Below, one piece after another: positions 1-9,315 of a stretch of DNA of 64,000 bases. Where the stretch lies: contig WHST01000019.1 in assembly GCA_009379955.1 (NCBI GenBank), positions 1 to 64,000 on the forward strand, read 5' to 3'. The notes under the pieces were generated by a model. The model did no database searches, was not told where the DNA came from, and worked only from the letters and a program-made list of their open reading frames with translations. The stretch is from Streptosporangiales bacterium. GTDB taxonomy: Bacteria > Actinomycetota > Actinomycetes > Streptosporangiales > WHST01. Position 1 is the first letter of the stretch. Every line of letters begins with the position of its first letter. The position numbers were made by a program, and so were the translations under genes.

Positions 1-135
1 CGGGCGCGAGGCACCGCCCGCAGCGACGCACCACCATCCACCCACGACCAAGCTCAGCGGCATCCAGCCGGTGAGCCAGCCCACCATGCCCAAGCTCACC
101 TCAAGCCCGGACTTGACTTCGACCTCATAGGTTGG
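1..135. other. unassigned window edge
   Basis: No gene can be supported in these 135 bases. A short rightward frame ends in a TAG at 128-130, which could be the tail of a gene cut by the window edge, but it shows no recognisable motif. Confidence 0.3.
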
Positions 136-1419
136 TCAGTCCAGGGTGACGACCGTGCCGGTGTGCCTGGCGCGCTCGGCGGCCCAGACGACCCGGTGCG
201 ACGCGAGGCTGTCGCGGGGGCTGGTGCGGATGTGGCCGGGCTCGCCGGTGGCCAGGGCGTCGAGGAACGCGGTGACGATGCCGCCGTCACCGCCGCCGTG
301 GCCGCCGGCCGCGGTCGCGTCGCCTCCGGCGTGGGCGTCGATCGTCTCCGTCGTGCCGTCGCGGAAGTCCAGGACGGACAGGTGGACGCCGTCGCCCTCG
401 ATCCGTCCGTGCGTGCCGAAGATCCTGGTCTTGCGGTGCGCCGCCTCGGCGAACGCGGTCATGGTGAACGACGCGGTCATGCCGCCCTCGTACTCGAGGC
501 TCACGACCTGGTGGTCGACCACGTCGTTGTCGCCGGAGTAGACGCAGCGTCCGTACGGTCCCTCGCGCAGCTCCCTGGTGAGGGCCTGGTCGCTCGGGTC
601 GTGCGACACGACGGACACCGGCCAGCGCCGCCGCTCCTCCGGCGTGCGGTCGAGGTAGATCTTCCTCGCCGAGTACGGGCACGCCGGCTCGGCCGGGCAG
701 TCGAGGCAGCGTTCCGTGGCACCGGCGGGCGCGTTCTCCGGCCGGAAGTGGTGCAGCGCGCCGAACGACGACCCCCGCCGGACCCGGGTGCCGGCGACGC
801 TCGCCAGCCAGTCGATGTCGTGGCACGACTTCGTCATCAGCATCGGACCGACCTCGGAGCGGTGCCAGTTGCCGCGGACGAACGAGTGCGCGTGGTGCCA
901 CCAGCCGACGGGCTCGAGGTGCTCGATGCCCACGACGCCACCGATCCGACCCGCGTCGAGGAGGGTGTCCAGCGCCCGGCTGTAGGGGGTGTAGCGCATG
1001 ACGTGGCACACCGCGCAGGTGACGCCGGCGCGCTCGACCGCGTTGACGATGCGCAGGCAGTCCGCCTCGCTGGTGGCCATCGGCTTCTCCAGCAGCAGGT
1101 GGTAGCCGCGCTCGGCGAAGGCGACGGCGGGCTCGACGTGGTCGTGGTCCAGGGTCGTGACGGTCACCGCGTCGGCGAACCTCGGTCGCGCGGCGAGCTC
1201 GCGCCAGTCGGCGACGCAGGAGTCCGCGTCGACGCCCAGCTCGGCAGCGAGTGCCTCGCGCCTGGCGTCGCGCGGCTCGGCGACGGCGACCACCCGGGCA
1301 CGCCCCGACGCCGTCGCCAGACGGGCGTACGTGCTGCCCCTGTTGCCGGCGCCCACGATCACGAGGCGTAAGGGCTCACCCGGGCCGGTCTCCCCTTGCT
1401 GGTTGCGTTCCGTGACCAT
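136..1419 (-). CDS. Gfo/Idh/MocA-family oxidoreductase
   Basis: Predicted NAD(P)-dependent sugar or inositol dehydrogenase of the Gfo/Idh/MocA family, 427 residues, cytoplasmic. The N-terminal Rossmann motif GAGNRG is at residues 23-28 and the family EKP motif at about 111-113. A Cys cluster (C238, C241, C247, in CLDCPAEPAC) resembles the metal-binding insertion of some actinobacterial members. I chose the ATG at 1419 because GAAGGA sits about six bases upstream; an ATG seven codons earlier lacks such a site. The substrate cannot be told from sequence. It is divergent from the CsaA-like gene and has no obvious operon partner. Confidence 0.85.
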   Translation of the reverse strand: MVTERNQQGETGPGEPLRLVIVGAGNRGSTYARLATASGRARVVAVAEPRDARREALAAELGVDADSCVADWRELAARPRFADAVTVTTLDHDHVEPAVAFAERGYHLLLEKPMATSEADCLRIVNAVERAGVTCAVCHVMRYTPYSRALDTLLDAGRIGGVVGIEHLEPVGWWHHAHSFVRGNWHRSEVGPMLMTKSCHDIDWLASVAGTRVRRGSSFGALHHFRPENAPAGATERCLDCPAEPACPYSARKIYLDRTPEERRRWPVSVVSHDPSDQALTRELREGPYGRCVYSGDNDVVDHQVVSLEYEGGMTASFTMTAFAEAAHRKTRIFGTHGRIEGDGVHLSVLDFRDGTTETIDAHAGGDATAAGGHGGGDGGIVTAFLDALATGEPGHIRTSPRDSLASHRVVWAAERARHTGTVVTLD

Positions 1420-1509
1420 TCTCGTCCTTCGTCTCAGCATGCGAAATGCACCGGTCCGTCATGTTGATCTTGTCGATCTTGCCGCACGCGGTTCGACAGA
1501 CTTGGGATC

Positions 1510-1854
1510 ATGCGCCCTAAGCCGGAAGTGGAGCCGAGCAGCTTCTTCGACCTCGACATCCGCGTCGGCCGCGTCGTGGACATCCGACCACACGACACGG
1601 CACGCAAGTCCGCGTACGTGGTCGACGTCGACTTCGGCCTGCTCGGGGTGAGGACGACGAGCGCGCAGGTCGCGCACTACGAGGTGGAGCAGCTGCGCGA
1701 CCGGTTGGTGGTGGGAGTGGTCAACATCGGCAGCCGGCAGATCGCGGGGGTCAGGAGCGAGTTCCTCATGCTCGGGGCCTACGCGAGCGACGGCCGGGTC
1801 GGCTTGCTCTCCGTCGACCAGCCGGGGCCGGAGCCCGGTGACGTGGTCGGCTGA
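1510..1854 (+). CDS. CsaA-like tRNA-binding domain protein
   Basis: Small 114-residue protein made of a single tRNA-binding OB-fold of the kind found in CsaA and at the C-terminus of MetG and PheT. The pattern FFDLDIRVGRVVDI at residues 12-25 and the later VVGVVNIGSRQIAG and SEFLMLGA segments are the family's signature positions. CsaA proteins are described as tRNA-binding and chaperone-like; the role here is inferred only from family. It stands alone, divergent from the oxidoreductase and three bases from the stop of the convergent isochorismate synthase gene. Confidence 0.8.
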   Translation: MRPKPEVEPSSFFDLDIRVGRVVDIRPHDTARKSAYVVDVDFGLLGVRTTSAQVAHYEVEQLRDRLVVGVVNIGSRQIAGVRSEFLMLGAYASDGRVGLLSVDQPGPEPGDVVG

Positions 1855-1857
1855 CGT

Positions 1858-3045
1858 CTACAGTTCGGCGTCGATGCCCACGGCGTCGAGCAGGGTGCGG
1901 AGCTTCGCGGACGTCTCGCGCACCTCGTCCGCCGGCACCGATCCGTCGACGATCCCGGCGCCCGCGTAGAGCCGGAGCCGCTCGCCCTCGATCTCGGCGC
2001 TGCGGACCGTGACCACCCACTCGCCGTCGCCCGCGGCGTCCTGCCACCCGACCATGCCGGTGTAGTAGCCCCGGTCGAACGGCTCGAGCTCGGCGATCGT
2101 GTCGTGGGCCAGGTCGGTCGGCGTGCCGCAGACCGCCGGGGTGGGGTGCAAGGCGCAGGCGACGTCGAGCGAGCTCGTCGACGGGTCGGCGAGTACGCCC
2201 TCCAGGCGGGTGGCGAGGTGCCACATCGACCGTGTGTTGACCAGCTCGGGACCCGGCGGCACGGAGAGGCTGCGGCAGAACGGCCGCAGCAGGCGAGCGA
2301 CGTCGTCGATCACGACGGCGTGCTCGTGCCGTTCCTTGGCCGACTGGAGCAGGGCCTGCGCCCGCTCCCGGTCCTCGCGGTGGTCGGCGCTGCGCGCGGC
2401 GGAACCCGCCAGCGGGTGGGCCACGATCCGGTCGCCCGCCCGCCTGACGAGCAGCTCCGGGCTCGCGCCGAGAAAGGTACGCCGACCACCCGGGCCGGCC
2501 GGCACGTCGATGGCGAAGGTGTAGCCGCCGGGGTCGCGCGCGGCCAGCGAGGTGAGGACGGCACGGACGTCGATGCCCGACGACACGGTCACGTCGACCG
2601 CGCGGGCGAGCACGACCTTCTCCAGCTCCGTGGCGGCGAACCGGCGTACGGCCTCGGCCACCGCTCGCGCGTAGCCGTCCGGGCCGAGGTCGTGCCGCTC
2701 CCGCCACTCGTGGACCCGGGGGACGTCGACGCGCAGGACGGCCTGCGGGCTCAGTGGTGGAGCACGGTGCACGGTCTCGGGGACGACCAGGTGCGCCGGT
2801 TGCGCGTGGTCGAACGGCACGGCGCCGAGGACGATCGCGTCGGGGTCGCCGCCGGACGCGACGAGCTCCCCGGCCCGTTCGGCGAGCGTGGCCCAGTCAC
2901 CGGCCGTCCCCGTCACGGGAAGCCGGGCGCGTACCCCCTCGGTCAACAGGCCACCACTCGGCGAGGTGTAGTACGACCTCCCGGGGCCGTACGCGGCCAG
3001 CAGATCCTCCGGCACGGCCTCGATGGCCGCCTCGTCGAGCGTCAT
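1858..3045 (-). CDS. isochorismate synthase (MenF/EntC family)
   Basis: Converts chorismate to isochorismate, the entry step to menaquinone or to a catechol siderophore. The 395-residue length fits the family. The C-terminal chorismate-binding core is clear: PTPAVCGTP, then GYYTGMVGW and RLYAGAGIVDGS near the end. The ATG at 3045 has a GGGGG Shine-Dalgarno run seven bases upstream, so the open frame further upstream is not used. No menaquinone or siderophore gene lies beside it, so menF and entC/dhbC cannot be separated; menaquinone is the likelier default in an actinobacterium. Confidence 0.88.
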   Translation of the reverse strand: MTLDEAAIEAVPEDLLAAYGPGRSYYTSPSGGLLTEGVRARLPVTGTAGDWATLAERAGELVASGGDPDAIVLGAVPFDHAQPAHLVVPETVHRAPPLSPQAVLRVDVPRVHEWRERHDLGPDGYARAVAEAVRRFAATELEKVVLARAVDVTVSSGIDVRAVLTSLAARDPGGYTFAIDVPAGPGGRRTFLGASPELLVRRAGDRIVAHPLAGSAARSADHREDRERAQALLQSAKERHEHAVVIDDVARLLRPFCRSLSVPPGPELVNTRSMWHLATRLEGVLADPSTSSLDVACALHPTPAVCGTPTDLAHDTIAELEPFDRGYYTGMVGWQDAAGDGEWVVTVRSAEIEGERLRLYAGAGIVDGSVPADEVRETSAKLRTLLDAVGIDAEL

Positions 3046-3082
3046 CGGAACCCCCAGATCTCTGCGCCGCCCGTGTCCCAAC

Positions 3083-4237
3083 CTAGTGCCCTGCGTGCGC
3101 GTCACCCAGGCGCAGCCGGCCGTTCGTGAACCGGCGGGCCGCCTCGCCGGCCGCGGCGAGGTCCTCGTCGCGGCGCACCGCGAACGCGACGTCACAGCCG
3201 AGCTCGTTCCGCACCCGGGTGAGCCACGGTCGCTGGTCGAGCGGCAGCCGCGCGAGCTCGCCCGCGCCGATCCCGACGACGACGCGGACCGCGCGGACGC
3301 GTCCGCGGCGCAGCAGCCCCGCCGGTGCCTGCGCGACGTCGAGCATCTGTACGCGCTCCCACGGCACGTGCAGCGAGTAGGTACGCGACGCCACGACGAG
3401 GTCGATGCCGTCCGCGGTGAGCCGGGCCGGCGTGACCGGACGGCCCGGGCCGGTGAGGAGCGAGAACGCGACCGTGGCCCCGGCGGCGACGATGAAGCCG
3501 GCCAGCGCGATGAACCACAGGACTGCCATGGCGCTCGTGGCCCACGCTGGTGCCGCGACGTCGAACGCGATCACGACGATGAGGCCGAGGACCTGGGCGA
3601 GGAGGATGGCGCCGCACACGGCCGCCAGGCAGAACGACAGGAAGGTGGCCCATGACCGCCCGGCTCGCAGAACGGTCACGTCCCCGGTGTCGGTGCGCAG
3701 CACCGCCGGCAGGCCGGGTGGGAGGGTCGTGAGCAGCCGCACCCGCCCGCCCGACGCCTCGCGGACGAGCGCGTCGATCGCGGTGACGTCCGCTGCGAGG
3801 AACTGCGCGAGGATCGCGACGTGCCGACGGTCGGCGTCCGACACCACGACCAACGGCGACCGTCCGGGTGCGACGTCCGGGAGCCCGTCGACGGCGAAGC
3901 AGACGTGTTCCGCCCGTGGTCTTCCGCGCGCGGCGATCCAGCCGTCCCGAACCGCTTCCCAGGGGACCACCCTCCGCCCGCCGCTGGGCAGGTCCACGAC
4001 GAGGCCGGTCGGCGAGACGCCGAGCGGCGGGCGTTGCATGCCGCCCTTGGTCCTGCTCGCGAGGAAGATGAGGGCGAACACGACGAACACCAGCGCGGCG
4101 CCAACTCCGCGGGGCCCCAGGACGCGCAGGAAGAGCACGGCGAGGACGGCGCCCGCCGCGAGTGTCACGGCCGCGGGCCACAGGGCTCGCGCTCGCGCGA
4201 CCGGGACGTACCGCACGTCGGCGGGCGGCGCCGGCAC
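3083..4237 (-). CDS. hypothetical PH-like membrane protein
   Basis: Unrecognised 384-residue membrane protein. Two hydrophobic segments lie near the N-terminus (about residues 15-55, a hairpin), and two more in the middle (about 195-250). Between and after them are soluble stretches with paired phrases VVPWEAVRDGWIA and HVPWERVQMLDVA, which look like two copies of a bacterial PH-like domain. The GTG start at 4237 lies two bases after the stop of the upstream M20 gene, so the two are probably co-transcribed. No function can be given. Confidence 0.6.
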   Translation of the reverse strand: MPAPPADVRYVPVARARALWPAAVTLAAGAVLAVLFLRVLGPRGVGAALVFVVFALIFLASRTKGGMQRPPLGVSPTGLVVDLPSGGRRVVPWEAVRDGWIAARGRPRAEHVCFAVDGLPDVAPGRSPLVVVSDADRRHVAILAQFLAADVTAIDALVREASGGRVRLLTTLPPGLPAVLRTDTGDVTVLRAGRSWATFLSFCLAAVCGAILLAQVLGLIVVIAFDVAAPAWATSAMAVLWFIALAGFIVAAGATVAFSLLTGPGRPVTPARLTADGIDLVVASRTYSLHVPWERVQMLDVAQAPAGLLRRGRVRAVRVVVGIGAGELARLPLDQRPWLTRVRNELGCDVAFAVRRDEDLAAAGEAARRFTNGRLRLGDAHAGH

Positions 4238-4239
4238 CG

Positions 4240-5436
4240 TCAGTCGCCGAGCAGGTCGAGCGTGACGGCGGCGTGGGTGGCGACGCCGACGCTCAGCGCG
4301 TCCTCGTCGAACACGACCAGGTTCGAGTGGTTCCAGGCGGTCGACGCGGGATCCTCGCTCGGCAGGCAGCCGCCGAGGAACGCCATCGCGCCCGGGTGCC
4401 GCTGCAGGAGGTACGAGAAGTCCTCGGCGCCCATGATCGGGTTCTCCATGCGGCGGACGCCGTCGGCGCCGAGCAGGTCGCCGGCGACCGTGTGGACGCG
4501 CTCGGCGAAGTCCGCGTCGTTGACGGTCACCGGGTAGCCGGGTTCGATGCGGACGTCGACGGTCATGTCGTGGGCGGCGGCGACTCCCGCGGTGACGCGG
4601 TGGATGTGCTCCCGCACCGCGACCCGTACCTCCTCGGACAGGGTGCGGACCGTGCCCTCGAACACCGCGGTGGACGGGATGACGTTGGTGGTCGTGCCCG
4701 CGGTGAGGTGTGCGACCGTCACGATGGCCGGGTCGAACGCCTTGACCCGCCGGGTCATCACCGTCTGTAGCGCGGTGACCATCTCGCACGCGACCGGGAT
4801 CGGGTCGTTGGCGAGGGCGGGCGCCGACGCATGGCCGCCCCGGCCCTCGACGGTCACGAAGAACGTGTCGGTCGCCGCGAGCTGAGCGCCGGGTCGGAGC
4901 GCGACGACGCCGGAGCGTTCCGCGGTGGTGATGTGCAGGGCGAATGCGCCAACGACGTCGCCGACGTCGTCGAGCAGACCCTCCTCGAGCGCGATGCGCG
5001 CACCGCCGTGGGTCTCCTCGCCAGGCTGGAAGAAGAACACGACGCGCCCGCCGAGCTCGGCGCGGCGCGCGCTCAGCAGGCGGGCCGCGCCCGCGAGCAT
5101 CGCGACGTGGGTGTCGTGGCCGCATGCGTGCATCGCGCCGTCCACCTCGGACGCGAACGGCAGGCCGGTGTCCTCGTGCAGGGGCAGCGCGTCCATGTCG
5201 CCGCGCAGGATCACCGTCGGCCCGGGCCGGGCGCCGTCGAGGACGGCGACGACCGCGGACGTCCGCTCGGACAGGCGCTGCGCCAGGCCGAGGTCGGCGA
5301 TCTCGGCCAGCACCGCTCGCCGCGTGTGCGGGAGGTCGAGACCGATCTCGGGGCGGCGGTGGATCGTGCGGCGGAGCTCCACCGTGCGGTCGTGCAGGGC
5401 GCGCGCGTCGTCGAGCAGGCGAGGGAATCGAGGCAT
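4240..5436 (-). CDS. M20-family amidohydrolase
   Basis: Metal-dependent amidohydrolase/carboxypeptidase of peptidase family M20 (hippurate hydrolase, IAA-amino acid hydrolase type), 398 residues, cytoplasmic. Visible motifs are RRTIHRRPEIGLDLPHT near the N-terminus, HACGHDTHVAML (metal-binding His and Asp), FFFQPGEETHGGA (general-base Glu region) and MGAEDFSYLL near the C-terminus. It hydrolyses an N-acyl amino acid amide bond; the substrate is unknown. The ATG at 5436 is the first residue matching the family start. It is probably co-transcribed with the membrane protein that starts two bases after its stop. Confidence 0.88.
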   Translation of the reverse strand: MPRFPRLLDDARALHDRTVELRRTIHRRPEIGLDLPHTRRAVLAEIADLGLAQRLSERTSAVVAVLDGARPGPTVILRGDMDALPLHEDTGLPFASEVDGAMHACGHDTHVAMLAGAARLLSARRAELGGRVVFFFQPGEETHGGARIALEEGLLDDVGDVVGAFALHITTAERSGVVALRPGAQLAATDTFFVTVEGRGGHASAPALANDPIPVACEMVTALQTVMTRRVKAFDPAIVTVAHLTAGTTTNVIPSTAVFEGTVRTLSEEVRVAVREHIHRVTAGVAAAHDMTVDVRIEPGYPVTVNDADFAERVHTVAGDLLGADGVRRMENPIMGAEDFSYLLQRHPGAMAFLGGCLPSEDPASTAWNHSNLVVFDEDALSVGVATHAAVTLDLLGD

Positions 5437-5616
5437 GTCGCGAGTATGCCGCTCTGGCCTCCGGCGGCCCAGCGCGGCATGATCGTTCGCGGCCCATCGT
5501 GACGATCTCGACCGAGGGGACAGCACCGGCTCGCAGAACGCCGGGCTGTGGGTGGTCGGCGCCGCCTGCGCGTCGCGCCGAAGGTGGACGCGCCCGGCGG
5601 CTGAGCCCTCTTGCAT

Positions 5617-5652
5617 GTTCCATGTGTTCAGTACATGCTGAACACATGGAAC
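5617..5652. promoter_or_regulatory. perfect 15-bp inverted-repeat operator
   Basis: Arms GTTCCATGTGTTCAG (5617-5631) and CTGAACACATGGAAC (5638-5652) are perfect reverse complements around the 6-base spacer TACATG. The right arm covers the probable start codon of the GbsR-type regulator at 5646. This is most simply the autoregulatory operator of that protein, which would also control the exporter genes behind it. Confidence 0.75.
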
Positions 5653-6131
5653 GGGAGTCGGGTGGCTGGCAGCCGAGCGACGACGAGCTCGCCTTCGTCG
5701 AGGAGGTCGCCCTCGTCTTCGAGCGGATGGGTCTCGTCCGGATGACCGGGCGCACGCTCGGCTGGCTGATGATCTGCGACCCGCCGGAGCAGACGTTCAA
5801 CCAGGTCGTGGCGGGACTCGGGGCGAGCAAGGGGTCGGTCAGCGGGGCGCTGAAGACCCTCACGGGCGCGCAGTGGGTCGAACGGTTCGGCCGTCCGGGC
5901 GAGCGGCGCGATCTCTACCGGATGCGCGAGGGGGGCTTCGAGGAGCTGACCTGGGCGCAGCTGCAGGGTGTCGGCCACTTCGTCGACCTGGCCGCGCGCG
6001 GCCTGGCGATGATGCCCGGCGACCGGGAGGACAGGCGCCGCCGGCTGCAGGGGATCCACGATCTCTTCGCCTGGCTCGACGCGGAGATCCCCCGGATGCG
6101 CGAACGCTGGGACCGGCGGCGGAAGGGGTGA
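5646..6131 (+). CDS. GbsR/MarR-family transcriptional regulator
   Basis: 161-residue winged-helix regulator of the GbsR subgroup of MarR proteins. The helix-turn-helix is at about residues 45-75 (FNQVVAGLGASKGSVSGALK), followed by a wing with GRPGERRDLYRM. It directly precedes an ABC exporter ATPase and permease, a common arrangement for GbsR-type repressors of drug-efflux pumps. The ATG at 5646 lies inside a perfect 36-bp inverted repeat; an in-frame ATG at 5622 is also within it. Neither has a Shine-Dalgarno site, so a leaderless transcript is likely. Confidence 0.85.
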   Translation: MERESGGWQPSDDELAFVEEVALVFERMGLVRMTGRTLGWLMICDPPEQTFNQVVAGLGASKGSVSGALKTLTGAQWVERFGRPGERRDLYRMREGGFEELTWAQLQGVGHFVDLAARGLAMMPGDREDRRRRLQGIHDLFAWLDAEIPRMRERWDRRRKG

Positions 6132-6136
6132 CGCCG

Positions 6137-7037
<901 letters not shown>

Positions 7038-7048
<11 letters not shown>

Positions 7049-7829
7049 CGTCTTCACCAAGGCGGTCTGGGACCAGCGCAGGTCGTTCCTCGCCTGGGCG
7101 GTCGCGGTCGGCCTCGTCGTCGCCATGTACGCGGCGTTCTACCCGTCGATGAACACCCCGGAGATGGCCAGGTCGCTCGAGGCGTTCTCGCCCGAGGTGC
7201 TGCGGGCGATGGGCATGACCGACGTGTCGTCGCCCGTCGGCTACCTGGAGTCGAGTGTCTTCGCGCTCGTCGTGCCGATCCTCGTGCTCGTCTTCGCCGC
7301 GGGTCTCGGCGCCCGCACCGTGGCCGCGGACGAGGAGACCGGCACGCTCGACCTCGTCCTCGCGCATCCGGTCGGTCGGGTCGCCCTGGCACTGGAACGG
7401 CTCGCCGCCGCGCTCGTCGGCATGCTGGTGTTCTGCGCCGGCGTCTGGCTGGCCCTCGTCGCGACGAACGGCCCGGCCGAGCTCGACCTCGGCGCCGGCG
7501 ACCACGCCGCGATGGCCGTGCACCTGGCGATGCTCGGCATGACGTTCACGGCTCTCGGCTTCGCCGTGGGCGCGGTCACCGGACGCCGGGCACCTGCCGT
7601 CGGCGCCGTCGCGGTCGTCGGCGTCGTCGCGTACGCCTGCAACACCGTCGTCCCGATGATCGAGGGCATGGGCTGGGTGCGGAGGGCGTCGGCCTTCTAC
7701 TACTACGCGGAGAGCTCGCCGCTGCGCGGTGGCGTCGACCTCGGCCATCTCGGCGTGCTGCTCGCGGCGACGCTCGTCCTTGTCGGAGCCGGCACGGTCG
7801 TGTTCGACCGGCGCGACATCGCGACCTGA
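7038..7829 (+). CDS. ABC-2 type exporter permease
   Basis: 263-residue integral membrane protein, the permease partner of the preceding ATPase. Six hydrophobic segments can be seen: one near residue 20, then about 75-95, 115-135, 160-180, 185-205 and a last one near 240. The phrase ARTVAADEETGTLDLVLAHPV after the second segment is typical of ABC-2 permeases. I prefer the ATG at 7038 (GGGGACGAG just upstream) over the earlier ATG at 7023; either way it overlaps the ATPase gene. Confidence 0.85.
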
Positions 7830-7839
7830 GCGCGGCGGG

Positions 7840-8568
7840 TCACCAGGAGAACGAACCGAGCAGCGTGCCGACGCCGTACGTCACGGCCATCGCGACGGCG
7901 CCGCCGAGCACGTTGCGCCAGACCGCGCCCCCGCGCGGTGCCTTGCCGAGACGTGCGCTGACCGAACCGGTCAGGGCGAGGGCCGCGACGACGGCGGCGA
8001 ACGTCACGACGATGCGCAACGGTGCCGGGACGAGCGTGATCGCGAGGAGCGGCAACAGGGCACCGACCGTGAACGCGAGGAACGAGGCGAGCGCGGCGTA
8101 CCACGGGTTGGTCAGCTCGTCCGGGTCGAGGCGGAACTCGAGCGCGGCATGCGCGGCGAGGGCGTCGTGGTCGGTGAGCTCGGCGGCGACCCGTTCCGCG
8201 AGGTCGCGGGACAGGCCCCTGTCCTCGTACATCCTGGTGAGCTCCTCGAGCTCGGCCGCGGGTTCCTCGGCGAGCTCGCGGCGTTCCAGGTCGAGCATCG
8301 CGCGCTCGGTGTCGCGCTGGGTGCTGACCGAGACGTACTCGCCGACGGCCATCGACATGGCGCCCGCGAAGAGTCCCGCGACGCCGGCGGTGACGATCGC
8401 GCCGGTCTGCGTCGTCGCACCGGCCACGCCGACCACGATGCCCGCCGTCGACACGATGCCGTCGTTGGCACCGAGGACGCCGGCGCGCAGCCAGTTGAGC
8501 CGCTGCCCGAGCCCCTCGCGATGCGGCTCGTCATGGCCCGTGTCCTCAGGCTGCGTCCGTGCGCTCAC
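7840..8568 (-). CDS. VIT1/CCC1-family transporter
   Basis: Predicted iron/manganese transporter of the VIT1/CCC1 family, about 242 residues. The N-terminal signature LRAGVLGANDGIVSTAG and GEYVSVSTQRDTE define the family. Two TM helices precede a cytoplasmic metal-binding helical region rich in Glu (about residues 80-150), and three TM helices follow. No in-frame ATG lies near the expected start, so the GTG at 8568 is chosen; another GTG is three codons upstream. Convergent with the exporter permease and divergent from gluconokinase. Confidence 0.85.
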   Translation of the reverse strand: MSARTQPEDTGHDEPHREGLGQRLNWLRAGVLGANDGIVSTAGIVVGVAGATTQTGAIVTAGVAGLFAGAMSMAVGEYVSVSTQRDTERAMLDLERRELAEEPAAELEELTRMYEDRGLSRDLAERVAAELTDHDALAAHAALEFRLDPDELTNPWYAALASFLAFTVGALLPLLAITLVPAPLRIVVTFAAVVAALALTGSVSARLGKAPRGGAVWRNVLGGAVAMAVTYGVGTLLGSFSW

Positions 8569-8643
8569 GCCGTTCACGGTAGGTCGGTGCCCGGTCACCC
8601 GCCAGCAAGGCAAGGCTCTCCTGATGTGCGAGGGTTGTCGGTC

Positions 8644-9159
8644 ATGACCCGGAAAACGTCGCCCACGGTCCTGGTCGTCATGGGGGTGTCGGGGTCCGGC
8701 AAGACGACCGTCGGGCGCCCGCTGGCCGAACGGTTGGGCTGGCGCTTCGTCGAGGGTGACGAGCTCCACCCGCCCGCCAACGTCGCGAAGATGCGGTCGG
8801 GCGAGCCACTGACCGACGACGACCGGTGGCCGTGGCTGGGCAGGGTCGCCGAGGAGATCGACGAGGACATCAGGTCCGGACGCAGCGCCGTGGTGACGTG
8901 CTCGGCGCTCAAGCGCGCGTACCGGGACGTGCTGAGCGCGGATCGGCCCGAGGTCGCGTTCGTCCACCTCCACGCCACGAGGGAGGAGCTCGCCGACCGG
9001 GTGTCGCACCGCACGCACGAGTACATGCCGGCGTCGCTGCTCGACAGCCAGCTCGCGGCGCTGGAGCCACTCGGCACCGACGAGCGCGGTGTCGTGGTCG
9101 ACGCGACGAAGCCCGCCGACACGCTCGTGGACGACCTCGCGGCGAGGTTCGCCGCGTGA
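8644..9159 (+). CDS. gntK: gluconokinase
   Basis: Phosphorylates D-gluconate to 6-phosphogluconate. The 171-residue length is standard for the thermoresistant GntK type. The P-loop GVSGSGKTT is at residues 14-22 and is followed by the family motifs FVEGDELHPPANVAKM and LTDDDRWPWL. The later CSALKRAYRDVL and MPASLLDSQLAALEPL motifs complete the match. No gluconate permease is adjacent. The transcript probably ends in the nested hairpin at 9186-9227. Confidence 0.93.
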   Translation: MTRKTSPTVLVVMGVSGSGKTTVGRPLAERLGWRFVEGDELHPPANVAKMRSGEPLTDDDRWPWLGRVAEEIDEDIRSGRSAVVTCSALKRAYRDVLSADRPEVAFVHLHATREELADRVSHRTHEYMPASLLDSQLAALEPLGTDERGVVVDATKPADTLVDDLAARFAA

Positions 9160-9185
9160 CGGTCGGTTCTCCGCCCGCACCGTTG

Positions 9186-9227
9186 CGTCCGAGGAACTGG
9201 TGGCGATAGCTACCAGTGTTTCGGACG
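9186..9227. terminator. nested hairpin after gluconokinase
   Basis: Outer arms CGTCCGA (9186-9192) and TCGGACG (9221-9227) pair perfectly. Inside, CTGGTGGC (9197-9204) pairs with GCTACCAG (9209-9216) with one mismatch around a GATA loop. It lies 27 bases after the gluconokinase stop and has no T-run, as is usual in high-GC actinobacteria. Confidence 0.55.
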
Positions 9228-9315
9228 TGACGGGTCACCCTCGCCGGCCACGGGCCAGAGCGACGCGCCAAGATAGGAGAAGCGAGTGTCGGCGGGAAGG
9301 CGCATAATCTCGGGC

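Noticed and set aside
3083..5863. Single 926-residue leftward protein
   Set aside because: Only the last 384 codons have coherent membrane-protein sequence; the rest lies across the M20 gene in another frame, and a GTG start follows the M20 stop directly.
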